Of a DNA stretch of 64,000 bases, positions 7,902-16,141 are shown in pieces. A program made the position numbers and the translations under genes. This DNA comes from Nocardioides pantholopis (lineage in GTDB: Bacteria > Actinomycetota > Actinomycetes > Propionibacteriales > Nocardioidaceae). Where the stretch lies: NCBI RefSeq assembly GCF_003710085.1, contig NZ_CP033324.1, positions 2,427,501 through 2,491,500 on the forward strand. The letters are read 5' to 3'. How positions within the stretch are numbered: position 1 is the first letter of the stretch; every line of letters starts with the position of its first letter. The notes under the pieces were generated by a model. It was not told the DNA's origin. It searched no databases and worked only from the letters and a program-made list of their open reading frames with translations.

Positions 7902-8845
7902 CAGTCGACCAGGGTGCGGCCGGTGAGCCGCAGGAAGACGTCCTCCAGCGAGGAGCGCCGCACCAGCGTGGCGACCGGCTCCAGGCCGCGCTCGTGGACC
8001 TTGGCGAGCACCTCCTCGCCGTCGTCGCTGTAGACCAGCAGCCGGTCGGGCAGCACCTCGACCCGGTCGCCGAGGTCGGCGACCTTGTCGGCCAGCGCGT
8101 CGTGGGACTCCCCCTCGGCCGCGACGCCGAAGCGGAGCTCGGCGACCTCGCGGGTGGAGTGCTCGCGGATCAGGGTCAGCGGGGAGCCCTCGGCGACGAT
8201 GACGCCCTTGTCCATGACGACCAGCCGGTCGCACAGCTGCTCGGCCTCGTCCATGTAGTGCGTGGTGATCACCAGCGTCACCCCGGCCTGCTTGAGCCGG
8301 AAGAGCCGGTCCCACAGGACGTGGCGGGCCTGCGGGTCCAGGCCGGTCGTGGGCTCGTCGAGGAGCAGCAGGTCGGGGCGGTTGACCAGCGAGCGGGCGA
8401 TGGTGAGGCGCCGCTTCATCCCGCCGGAGAGGTCCTCGACCTTGGCGCCGGCCCTCTCGGTCAGCTGCACGAACTCCAGCAGCTCGTCGACGCGCTCGCG
8501 GACCTCCGCCTTGGGGATCCCGAAGTAGCGGCCGTAGATGTAGAGGTTCTCGCGGACGTTGAGCTCGCCGTCGAGCGTGTCCTCCTGGGGGCAGACCCCG
8601 AGCCGGGCCCGGATCTGCGGGCCGTGGGTGGCCGGGTCCATGCCGAGGATGCGCAGCTCGCCGCCGCTCACCGGCGAGACCGCCGCCACCATCCGCATCG
8701 TGGAGGACTTGCCGGCGCCGTTCGGCCCGAGGAACCCAAACGCCTCGCCCCGGCGGACGTCGACGTCGATGCCGCGCACCGCCTCGAAGCCGCCGAAGCT
8801 CTTGCGCAGGCCCCGCGCCGAGATCATCGAGTCACCGTCTGCCAC
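7901..8845 (-). CDS. ABC transporter ATP-binding protein (NodI/DrrA-like)
   Basis: A 314-residue ATPase: Walker A GPNGAGKSS, Q-loop CPQEDTLDGELNVRENL, signature LSGGMKRRL, Walker B LLLLDEPTTGLDP, H-loop TTHYMDEAE, and a C-terminal LEDVFLRLTGRTL that is typical of the NodI/DrrA branch energising ABC-2 exporters. It energises the two permeases that follow directly (1-bp and 4-bp overlaps). GTG at 8845 was taken as start; an alternative is the ATG at 8827 immediately before ISARGLRKSF. The gene is divergent from the EamA transporter. Confidence 0.9.
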   Translation of the reverse strand: MADGDSMISARGLRKSFGGFEAVRGIDVDVRRGEAFGFLGPNGAGKSSTMRMVAAVSPVSGGELRILGMDPATHGPQIRARLGVCPQEDTLDGELNVRENLYIYGRYFGIPKAEVRERVDELLEFVQLTERAGAKVEDLSGGMKRRLTIARSLVNRPDLLLLDEPTTGLDPQARHVLWDRLFRLKQAGVTLVITTHYMDEAEQLCDRLVVMDKGVIVAEGSPLTLIREHSTREVAELRFGVAAEGESHDALADKVADLGDRVEVLPDRLLVYSDDGEEVLAKVHERGLEPVATLVRRSSLEDVFLRLTGRTLVD

Positions 8846-8928
8846 GGGCGGCACTTTACGTCGATCGGCCGACAACGCCGCAGGAGTTTGCGCCCAACCC
8901 CGCCCCGGACCGCGGCATCTTCGTGACA

Positions 8929-9774
8929 ATGCCCGATGTGACGACCGCGGCGCTGCTGGTGACCCTGGCCGCGGCCGTGGTCCACGCGCTGTGGAACCAG
9001 CTGCTCGCCGGGTCCCGCGACCCCGCCGCCAGCTCGGCCGTCGGCCTGCTCGTCGGGGCGGTCGTCGTCGCGCCGCTCGCGCTGGTGGACCTGCGCTGGG
9101 AGGCGGCCGCCTGGCCCTGGGTCGCGGGCTCGGTCGCCTGCTCGGTCGGCTACTTCGTCGGCCTCGCCGCGGCGTACCGGCGCGCACCGATGGGCGTGAT
9201 CTACCCGGTCGCACGCGGCAGCGCCCCGGTGCTGGTGCTCCTCGGCGGGTGGCTCGCCCTCGACCAGGACGTCGGGTGGTACGCCGCGGCGGGGGTGCTG
9301 GTGGTCGTGGCCGGCATCCTGCTGGTCCGCGGGATCGGGCCCGGGGTCCGGCCCGCCCAGCTGCTGCTCGCGCTCGGCGTCGGGACCTGCATCGCCGGCT
9401 ACACGCTGCTGGACGCCGTGGCCCTGGGGCACGCCTCGCCGATCGCGCTGCTGGTGGTCGTCCACGGGGTGTCCGCCGTCGCCCGGACCGCTGCCCTGGC
9501 GAGGACGTCCGGGGGTCGGCGGGCGCTGGCGGGAACCCTCCGGGGCCGCGACGCCTGGCGGACGGTGGCCACGGGGCTGGGGATCTACCTCGCCTACGGC
9601 CTGGTGCTGGTGGCATTGACGATGGCCCCGGCAGGACCGGTCTCGGCGGTGCGCGAGACCAGCGTCGCGGTGGCGGTGCTGCTGCTCGCCGCCACCGGTC
9701 AGGAGCGGGTCACCCGGGTCCGGCTGGCCGGCGCGGTCCTGGTCGCCGCGGGCGTCGCGCTGGTCGTGGCCTGA
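8929..9774 (+). CDS. EamA/DMT family transporter
   Basis: A 281-residue inner-membrane protein with about ten TM helices in two homologous EamA halves. The first half contains HALWNQLLAGS and [14 protein letters not shown], a proline/arginine motif common in EamA domains; the second ends with VSAVRETSVAVAVLLL. Such proteins are drug/metabolite permeases, but the substrate is not predictable. The ATG at 8929 was chosen; a GTG at 8923 is possible. It ends 31 bp before lhr in the same orientation. Confidence 0.82.
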   Translation: MPDVTTAALLVTLAAAVVHALWNQLLAGSRDPAASSAVGLLVGAVVVAPLALVDLRWEAAAWPWVAGSVACSVGYFVGLAAAYRRAPMGVIYPVARGSAPVLVLLGGWLALDQDVGWYAAAGVLVVVAGILLVRGIGPGVRPAQLLLALGVGTCIAGYTLLDAVALGHASPIALLVVVHGVSAVARTAALARTSGGRRALAGTLRGRDAWRTVATGLGIYLAYGLVLVALTMAPAGPVSAVRETSVAVAVLLLAATGQERVTRVRLAGAVLVAAGVALVVA

Positions 9775-9805
9775 GCCTGTCGGTGCCGTCGGGCAGGATG
9801 AGGAG

Positions 9806-12800
9806 GTGGCCGACGTCCTCTCCCGGTTCAGCGAGCCGACCCGCGCGTGGTTCGGCGCGGCGTTCGCGGCCCCGACCCCGGCCCAGGCCGGCGCCTGGGA
9901 GGCGATCGGCGCCGGTCGGCACGCGCTGGTCGTCGCCCCGACCGGCTCCGGCAAGACCCTCTCCGCGTTCCTGTGGTCGCTGGACCGGCTGCTGACCACG
10001 CCCCGGCCCGAGGACCGGGCTCGGCGCTGCCGGGTCCTCTACATCTCCCCGCTCAAGGCGCTCGCCGTCGACGTCGAGCGCAACCTCCGCGCGCCGCTGA
10101 CCGGCATCCGGCACACCGCCGAGCGGCTCGGGACCACAGTCCCCGAGCTGAGCGTCGGGGTGCGCTCCGGCGACACGCCCGCGGCCGAGCGGCGCCGGCT
10201 GGTCACGGCGCCGCCGGACATCATGATCACGACCCCGGAGTCGCTGTTCCTGATGCTCACCTCCCAGGCCCGCGAGTCGCTGCGCGGGGTGGAGACCGTG
10301 ATCCTCGACGAGGTGCACGCAGTGGCCGGCACCAAGCGCGGCGCCCACCTCGCGATCAGCCTGGAGCGGCTCGACGCGCTGCTGGAGCGGCCGGCCCAGC
10401 GGATCGGGCTCTCCGCCACGGTCCGCCCGCTGGAGGAGGTCGCGCGCTTCCTCGGCGGCGCGGCGCCGGTCGAGATCGTCGCGCCTCCCGCGGCCAAGCA
10501 GTGGGACCTCAAGGTCGTGGTGCCGGTCGAGGACATGACCGCGCCGGACGCCTACCGCGATGGAGGCGAGGACGGGGCGGACCCGGCCCGGGCCCAGTCG
10601 ATCTGGCCGCACGTCGAGGAGCGCGTCGTCGACCTCATCGAGGCGCACCGCTCCACGATCGTCTTCGCCAACTCCCGGCGCCTGGCCGAGCGGCTCACCG
10701 CCCGGCTCAACGAGATCGCCACCGAGCGCGCCACCGGAGAGCCGACCCCGGACGGGGCCCCGCCGGCCCAGGTGATGGCCCAGTCGGGGTCCGGCGGCGG
10801 CGCCACCCAGGTGATCGCCAAGGCCCACCACGGCTCGGTCTCCAAGGAGCAGCGCGCGCTCATCGAGGACGACCTCAAGCGCGGCCGGCTGCCGGCGGTG
10901 GTCGCCACCAGCAGCCTCGAGCTCGGCATCGACATGGGTGCCGTCGACCTCGTCGTCCAGATCGAGTCGCCCCCGTCGGTGGCCAGCGCGCTACAGCGGG
11001 TCGGCCGCGCCGGCCACCAGGTCGGGGAGATCTCCCGCGGGGTGCTCTTCCCCAAGCACCGCGGCGACCTGGCCCAGACCGCCGTCGCGGTGGAGCGGAT
11101 GACCACCGGCGCCATCGAGGCGCTGCGGGTCCCGGCGAACCCGCTCGACGTGCTGGCCCAGCAGGTGGTCGCGACCACGGCGCTGGAGGCGTGGGACGTC
11201 GAGGAGCTCTTCGCACTGGTGCGCCGCAGCGCGCCGTTCACTGCGCTGCCGCGCTCGGCGTACGACGCCACGCTCGACCTGCTGGCCGGTCGCTATCCCT
11301 CCGACGAGTTCGCCGAGCTGCGTCCCCGGATCGTCTGGGACCGCGTCGCCGGCACCATCACCGGGCGCCCCGGCGCCCAGCGGCTCGCGGTCACCAGCGG
11401 CGGCACCATCCCCGACCGGGGCCTGTTCGGGGTCTTCCTGGTCGGCGGCGAGGGCCCCGGCCGCCGGGTCGGCGAGCTCGACGAGGAGATGGTCTACGAG
11501 TCCCGCGTCGGCGACGTCTTCGCCCTCGGCGCCACCAGCTGGCGCATCGAGGACATCACCCACGACCGGGTCCTGGTCACCCCGGCGCCGGGGATCCCCG
11601 GGAGGCTGCCCTTCTGGAAGGGCGACTCGCCGGGCCGGCCCGCGGAGCTCGGCGCGGCGGTCGGGGCGTTCACCCGGGAGCTGGGCGCGCTGCCGCCGGC
11701 CGCGGCCCGCAAGCGCGCCCAGGCCGACGGCCTCGACGAGTGGGCCGCCGGCAACCTCGTCGCCTACCTCCACGAGCAGCTCGAGGCCACCAACGTGCTG
11801 CCCAGCGACCGCACCCTGCTGGTCGAGCGGTTCCGCGACGAGCTCGGCGACTGGCGCCTGGTCGTGCACTCCCCCTACGGCACCCCGGTGCACGCGCCCT
11901 GGGCGCTGGCCATCAACGCCCGGCTGCGCGAGCGGTACGGCGTCGACGGCCAGGCCGTCGCCTCCGACGACGGGATCGTGATCCGGATCCCCGACACCGA
12001 CGCCGAGCCGCCGGGCGGCGACCTGGTGGTCTTCGACCCCGAGGAGATCGACCAGCTGGTGACCGCCGAGGTCGGCGGGTCCGCGCTCTTCGCGGCCCGG
12101 TTCCGGGAGTGCGCGGCCCGGGCCCTGCTGCTGCCCCGGCGCGACCCGGGCCGCCGCTCCCCACTCTGGCAGCAGCGCCAGCGCGCGGCGGCGCTGCTCG
12201 AGGTCGCCGTGCGCTACCCGTCGTTCCCGATCGTCCTGGAGGCGGTGCGCGAGTGCCTCCAGGACGTCTACGACCTGCCGGCCCTGGTCGCGCTGATGGG
12301 CGGCGTGGAGCGCCGCGAGATCCAGGTCGTCGACGTCGCGACCCAGGCGCCCTCGCCGTACGCGCGCAGCCTGCTGTTCGGCTACGTCGCCCAGTTCATG
12401 TACGAGGGCGACTCCCCCATCGCCGAGCGCCGGGCGGCGGCCCTCTCCCTGGACCAGGGGCTGCTCGCCGAGCTGCTGGGCCGCGCCGAGCTGCGCGAGC
12501 TGCTCGACCCCGACGTGCTGGCCGAGGTCGAGGCCCAGCTCCAGCGGCTGGCGCCGGACCGCCGGGCCCGTGACGCCGAGGGCGTGGTCGACCTGCTGCG
12601 GCTGCTCGGGCCGCAGTCGACCGAGGAGGTCCGCGACCGGTCCACCGACGGCGCGGACGTCGACGACTGGCTGGCGGCGCTGGCCGAGGCGCGCCGGGTT
12701 GTCGCGGTCCGGGTCGCCGGCCAGGAGCGCTGGGCGGTGGTCGAGGACGTCGGCCGGCTCCGCGACGGCCTCGGCGTCCCGGTCCCGCCCGGGACCCCCG

Positions 12801-14386
12801 AGGCCTTCGCCGAGCCGGTGGAGGACCCACTGGCCGACCTGGTGGCGCGCTACGCGCGCACCCACGGGCCGTTCACGACCGAGCAGGTCGCCGAGCGGCT
12901 CGGCCTGGGCGGCGCGGTGGTCCGCCACACCCTGCAGCGCCTCGCCGGGCAGGGCCGGGTCGTCGACGGCGAGTTCCGGCCGTCCGGCGCGGGACCGGAG
13001 TGGTGTGACGCCGAGGTGCTGCGCCGGCTGCGCCGCCGCTCGCTCGCGCGGCTGCGCCAGGAGGTGGAGCCGGTCGAGCCCGAGGCGCTGGGCCGGTTCC
13101 TGCCCGCGTGGCAGCACGTCACCGCCGCCGGCTCCGGTCGCGGCGGCCCGCGCGGCATCGACGGGGTGCTGCTGGTGCTCGACCAGCTGGCCGGCTGTCC
13201 GGTGCCGGCCAGCGCCCTGGAGCCGCTGGTGCTGGCCTCCCGGGTGATCGACTACGAGCCGTCCTTCCTCGACGAGCTGACCGCCGCCGGCGAGGTCCTC
13301 TGGGCCGGCCACGGTGCCTTGCCCGGGGCCGACGGCTGGGTCTCCCTGCACCTCGCCGACCAGGCTCCGCTCACGCTGCCGGACCCGCAGACCGGGGCCG
13401 ACCACCCGGTCACCGAGCTCCAGCAGGCAGTCCTCGACGCGCTGGCGCCGGGAGGGGCGTGGTTCTTCCGCCAGCTGGCGCAGACGGTGGGCGCCGCCGA
13501 CGACGCCGCGCTCTCCGCCGCCCTGTGGGACCTGGTCTGGGCGGGCCGGATCAGCAACGACACGCTCACCCCGCTGCGGGCGCTGACCCGCTCCGGCACC
13601 CCCAGCCACCGGTCCCGCCGGCCGCCGCCCCGGCTGCGGATGACCTCGACCACCCGCGGCCGGATGCCGGTGCGCACCGGCCCGCCCGAGACCGCCGGCC
13701 GCTGGGCGCTGCTGCCCGAGATCGACCCCGACCCGACCCGGCGCGCCCACGCCGCGGCCGAGCACCTCCTGGACCGCCACGGCGTGGTGATCCGCGGCGC
13801 GGTGGTCAGCGAGCGGCTGCCGGGCGGGTTCGCCGCGGCGTACAAGGTGCTCTCGGCGTTCGAGGAGTCCGGCCGGTGCCGCCGCGGCTACTTCGTCGAC
13901 GGCCTCGGCGCCGCCCAGTTCGGCACGGCCGGGGCCGTGGACCGGCTGCGCACGTACGCCGGGTCCGCGCGCGAGGTTCATGCCGAGAAGCCGGTCGTGG
14001 CGGCGCTCGCGGCCACCGACCCCGCGAACCCCTACGGCGCGGCGCTGGCCTGGCCGGAGGCGGCGGGCAGCGGGCACCGCCCCGGCCGCAAGGCCGGCGC
14101 GCTGGTCGTGCTGGTCGACGGCCGCCTGGTCCTCTACGTCGAGCGCGGTGGCCGGACCCTCCTCACCTGGTCCGAGGACCCGGACCTGCTCGGCCCGGCG
14201 GCCCAGGCGCTGGCCGACGCCGCGCGGCGCGGCTCGCTGGGCCGGCTGACTGTGGAGCGGGCCGACGGCGAGCAGCTCCTCGGCGCGACCACCCCGCTGC
14301 GCACCGCGCTCCAGGACGCGGGGTTCGTCTCGACCCCGAAGGGGCTGCGGCTGGACTCCCGCGCCGGACGGGGCCCCGGTGCCTGA
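9806..14386 (+). CDS. lhr: ATP-dependent helicase Lhr
   Basis: A 1526-residue protein, the length expected for full Lhr (about 1500). Walker A APTGSGKT at 44-51, motif Ia SPLKALAVD, DEVH Walker B (VILDEVHAVAGTKRG) near 168, motif III LSAT, motifs IV-VI including ATSSLELGIDMG and QRVGRAGH near 400, then the Lhr-specific winged-helix and long C-terminal region. Lhr is a 3'-5' superfamily 2 translocase active on ssDNA and RNA:DNA hybrids and is implicated in DNA repair (family knowledge). GTG start. The 3' end overlaps the nei gene by 8 bp, so the two are cotranscribed and probably work in one repair process. Confidence 0.95.
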   Translation: MADVLSRFSEPTRAWFGAAFAAPTPAQAGAWEAIGAGRHALVVAPTGSGKTLSAFLWSLDRLLTTPRPEDRARRCRVLYISPLKALAVDVERNLRAPLTGIRHTAERLGTTVPELSVGVRSGDTPAAERRRLVTAPPDIMITTPESLFLMLTSQARESLRGVETVILDEVHAVAGTKRGAHLAISLERLDALLERPAQRIGLSATVRPLEEVARFLGGAAPVEIVAPPAAKQWDLKVVVPVEDMTAPDAYRDGGEDGADPARAQSIWPHVEERVVDLIEAHRSTIVFANSRRLAERLTARLNEIATERATGEPTPDGAPPAQVMAQSGSGGGATQVIAKAHHGSVSKEQRALIEDDLKRGRLPAVVATSSLELGIDMGAVDLVVQIESPPSVASALQRVGRAGHQVGEISRGVLFPKHRGDLAQTAVAVERMTTGAIEALRVPANPLDVLAQQVVATTALEAWDVEELFALVRRSAPFTALPRSAYDATLDLLAGRYPSDEFAELRPRIVWDRVAGTITGRPGAQRLAVTSGGTIPDRGLFGVFLVGGEGPGRRVGELDEEMVYESRVGDVFALGATSWRIEDITHDRVLVTPAPGIPGRLPFWKGDSPGRPAELGAAVGAFTRELGALPPAAARKRAQADGLDEWAAGNLVAYLHEQLEATNVLPSDRTLLVERFRDELGDWRLVVHSPYGTPVHAPWALAINARLRERYGVDGQAVASDDGIVIRIPDTDAEPPGGDLVVFDPEEIDQLVTAEVGGSALFAARFRECAARALLLPRRDPGRRSPLWQQRQRAAALLEVAVRYPSFPIVLEAVRECLQDVYDLPALVALMGGVERREIQVVDVATQAPSPYARSLLFGYVAQFMYEGDSPIAERRAAALSLDQGLLAELLGRAELRELLDPDVLAEVEAQLQRLAPDRRARDAEGVVDLLRLLGPQSTEEVRDRSTDGADVDDWLAALAEARRVVAVRVAGQERWAVVEDVGRLRDGLGVPVPPGTPEAFAEPVEDPLADLVARYARTHGPFTTEQVAERLGLGGAVVRHTLQRLAGQGRVVDGEFRPSGAGPEWCDAEVLRRLRRRSLARLRQEVEPVEPEALGRFLPAWQHVTAAGSGRGGPRGIDGVLLVLDQLAGCPVPASALEPLVLASRVIDYEPSFLDELTAAGEVLWAGHGALPGADGWVSLHLADQAPLTLPDPQTGADHPVTELQQAVLDALAPGGAWFFRQLAQTVGAADDAALSAALWDLVWAGRISNDTLTPLRALTRSGTPSHRSRRPPPRLRMTSTTRGRMPVRTGPPETAGRWALLPEIDPDPTRRAHAAAEHLLDRHGVVIRGAVVSERLPGGFAAAYKVLSAFEESGRCRRGYFVDGLGAAQFGTAGAVDRLRTYAGSAREVHAEKPVVAALAATDPANPYGAALAWPEAAGSGHRPGRKAGALVVLVDGRLVLYVERGGRTLLTWSEDPDLLGPAAQALADAARRGSLGRLTVERADGEQLLGATTPLRTALQDAGFVSTPKGLRLDSRAGRGPGA

Positions 14387-15170
14387 GGGCGACACCGTGC
14401 ACCGGGCCGCGGGGCTGCTGGACCGGTCCCTGACCGGCCACGTGCTCACCGCCACCGACTTCCGGGTCCCCCAGCTGGCGACGAGCGACCTCACCGGGGG
14501 CACCGTGACCACGACGGTCGCGCGCGGCAAGCACCTGCTCACCCGGATCTCCCACGAGGGCGCGGAGCTGACCCTGCACACCCACCTGAAGATGGAGGGC
14601 GCTTGGCGGGTGCTGCGGCCCGGCCAGCCCTGGCGGCGGCCGGCCCACCAGGCCCGGGTGGTGCTGCGCACCGCGTCGAGCGTGGCCGTGGGCTTCTCGC
14701 TGGGCGTCGTCGAGCTGTTGCCGACGGCCCAGGAGGGCACGGTGGTCGGCCACCTCGGCCCGGACCTGCTCGGTCCGGACTGGGACGAGGAGGAGGCGCT
14801 GCGCCGGCTCCGCGCGGACCCCGGCCGGCCGATCACCGAGGCGCTGCTGGACCAGCGCAACCTGGCCGGGATCGGCAACATGTACGCCGCGGAGCTGTGC
14901 TTCCTCGCCGGCGTGCACCCCCGGACGCCGGTCGGCGAGATCGCCGCCCTGCCCCGGCTGGTGCGCCGCTCACAGCAGGTGCTGGCCCTCAACGCCGAGC
15001 GTGGCACCCAGTCGACCACCGGCAGCCTGCGCACCGGGGACCGGATGTGGGTCTATCGCCGGGACCGGTCGCCGTGCCGGCGGTGCGGCACGCCGGTCGC
15101 GGTGGACATGGCCGGACCCGCCGGGCGGGAGCGGGCGACGTACTGGTGCCCGCACTGCCAGCCGGCGTAG
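14379..15170 (+). CDS. nei: Endonuclease VIII-like DNA glycosylase (Nei2 type)
   Basis: A 263-residue Fpg/Nei family protein. MPEGDTVHRAA gives the catalytic P2 and E3 after Met removal; HTHLKMEGAWRV contains the conserved Lys; NLAGIGNMYAAELCFLAGVHP is the H2TH region; the C-terminal zinc finger is CRRCG ... WCPHC. It removes oxidised bases and cleaves the abasic site. It overlaps lhr by 8 bp, matching the lhr-nei pairing seen in other actinobacteria. It converges on clgR with 30 bp between them and no obvious terminator. Confidence 0.92.
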   Translation: MPEGDTVHRAAGLLDRSLTGHVLTATDFRVPQLATSDLTGGTVTTTVARGKHLLTRISHEGAELTLHTHLKMEGAWRVLRPGQPWRRPAHQARVVLRTASSVAVGFSLGVVELLPTAQEGTVVGHLGPDLLGPDWDEEEALRRLRADPGRPITEALLDQRNLAGIGNMYAAELCFLAGVHPRTPVGEIAALPRLVRRSQQVLALNAERGTQSTTGSLRTGDRMWVYRRDRSPCRRCGTPVAVDMAGPAGRERATYWCPHCQPA

Positions 15171-15200
15171 GTCGTCAGGCGTCGGCTCAGGAAGCGCGGC

Positions 15201-15518
15201 TCAGGCGGCGGAGGCGACCACGTCGCCGGCGGGCCGACCGACCGCGATCGGGGTGGCCGCGAGGCTCGCCTGCTCGAGGATGCTCTCCTCGATGGCGACC
15301 GCGTGGGAGACCTCGCGCAGCACCGCGGAGAGCGGCAGCTCGAGGGCCGTGCACAGGGAGGCGAGCAGCTCGGAGGAGGCTTCCTTCTGACCGCGCTCGA
15401 TCTCGGAGATGTAGCCGAGGCTGACCCGGGCCTCCGCGGAGACCTCGCGCAGCGTCATGCCGCGCTGCATCCGCTGCTCACGCAGCACGTCGCCGAGGAG
15501 CCGACGGAACAGCACCAT
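15201..15518 (-). CDS. clgR: XRE-family transcriptional regulator, ClgR-like
   Basis: A 105-residue protein with one HTH at residues 10-65 (LGDVLREQRMQRGMTLREVS, then VSLGYISEIERGQKEASSE). The sequence and its position downstream of cinA and pgsA match ClgR/PopR, the activator of clp protease and other proteostasis genes in actinobacteria. The C-terminus ends in VVASAA, an Ala-rich end of the kind recognised by ClpP in this family (inference). The ATG at 15518 is preceded by an AAAGGGG ribosome-binding site. A TAGCGT element about 30 bp upstream may be the -10. The gap to cinA is 36 bp, so it may have its own promoter. Confidence 0.88.
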   Translation of the reverse strand: MVLFRRLLGDVLREQRMQRGMTLREVSAEARVSLGYISEIERGQKEASSELLASLCTALELPLSAVLREVSHAVAIEESILEQASLAATPIAVGRPAGDVVASAA

Positions 15519-15554
15519 GCGCGATCCCCTTTCCGGTCTGTGTGTGGGCCAACG

Positions 15555-16055
15555 CTACCCGAGGGCGGTTTCTTCCCTCGCGAGGATGCCGGCCAGCGCC
15601 GACAGCGCCTCGTCACAGGTGGCCGCGGTGATCTCGCCGCGCTCGCCGTCGAGGTCGAGCTCGACCGCCTCGATCAGGCCGGGGCCGGCGATGCCGACGA
15701 AGACCGTGCCGGGCTCCTTGCCCTCCTGCTCGGCGGGGCCCGCGACCCCGGTGGTCGCGACGCCGAAGGACGCCCCGGTCAGCGCCTTGACCCCCGAGGC
15801 CATGGCCCGGGCGCACTCGGCGGAGACCACGCCGTACCGGTCGACGATCTCCTGGTCGACGTCGAGGACCGTCTTCTTCAGCTCGGTGGCGTAGGTGACG
15901 ACCCCGCCGAGGTAGGTCTCCGAGGCGCCCGGCGTCTCGGTGAACCGGACCGCCAGTTGGCCCCCGGTCAGCGACTCGGCGGTCGCGACCGTGTGCCCGC
16001 CGGCGCGCAGGAGCAGGTGGACGCGCTGGGAGAGGGTGAGGTCGTCGTCGGCCAT
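15555..16055 (-). CDS. cinA: CinA C-terminal domain / nicotinamide-nucleotide amidase
   Basis: A 166-residue protein consisting of the CinA C-terminal (PncC) domain only: AESLTGGQLAVRFTETPGAS, VTYATELKK, SAECARAMASGV and GVATTGVAGPAEQEGKEPGTV. This domain deamidates NMN to nicotinic acid mononucleotide. The N-terminal MoCF-like domain of long CinA is absent, which is common in actinobacteria. ATG at 16055 chosen; an ATG three codons upstream (16064) is possible. It lies in the conserved pgsA-cinA-clgR order, but here two secreted-enzyme genes separate it from pgsA. Confidence 0.9.
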   Translation of the reverse strand: MADDDLTLSQRVHLLLRAGGHTVATAESLTGGQLAVRFTETPGASETYLGGVVTYATELKKTVLDVDQEIVDRYGVVSAECARAMASGVKALTGASFGVATTGVAGPAEQEGKEPGTVFVGIAGPGLIEAVELDLDGERGEITAATCDEALSALAGILAREETALG

Positions 16056-16141
16056 GCCCCGCATCGTAAGGACCGCCGCCAACCGATCCGCCCCGGGGGC
16101 CGACCGCCCGAGGCAGACCGAGAACGGGTGGCTCCGATCGG

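Noticed and set aside
7901..9616. A longer ATPase frame extending upstream to 9616
   Set aside because: The upstream part is Arg/Pro-rich and antisense to the EamA transporter; the domain starts at ISARGLRKSF.
10991..15034. A 1347-codon open frame antisense to lhr and nei
   Set aside because: It is low-complexity (Arg, Gly, Val, Asp, Gln) with no domain, while the sense strand encodes Lhr and Nei with all motifs. High-GC coding DNA commonly leaves the opposite strand open.
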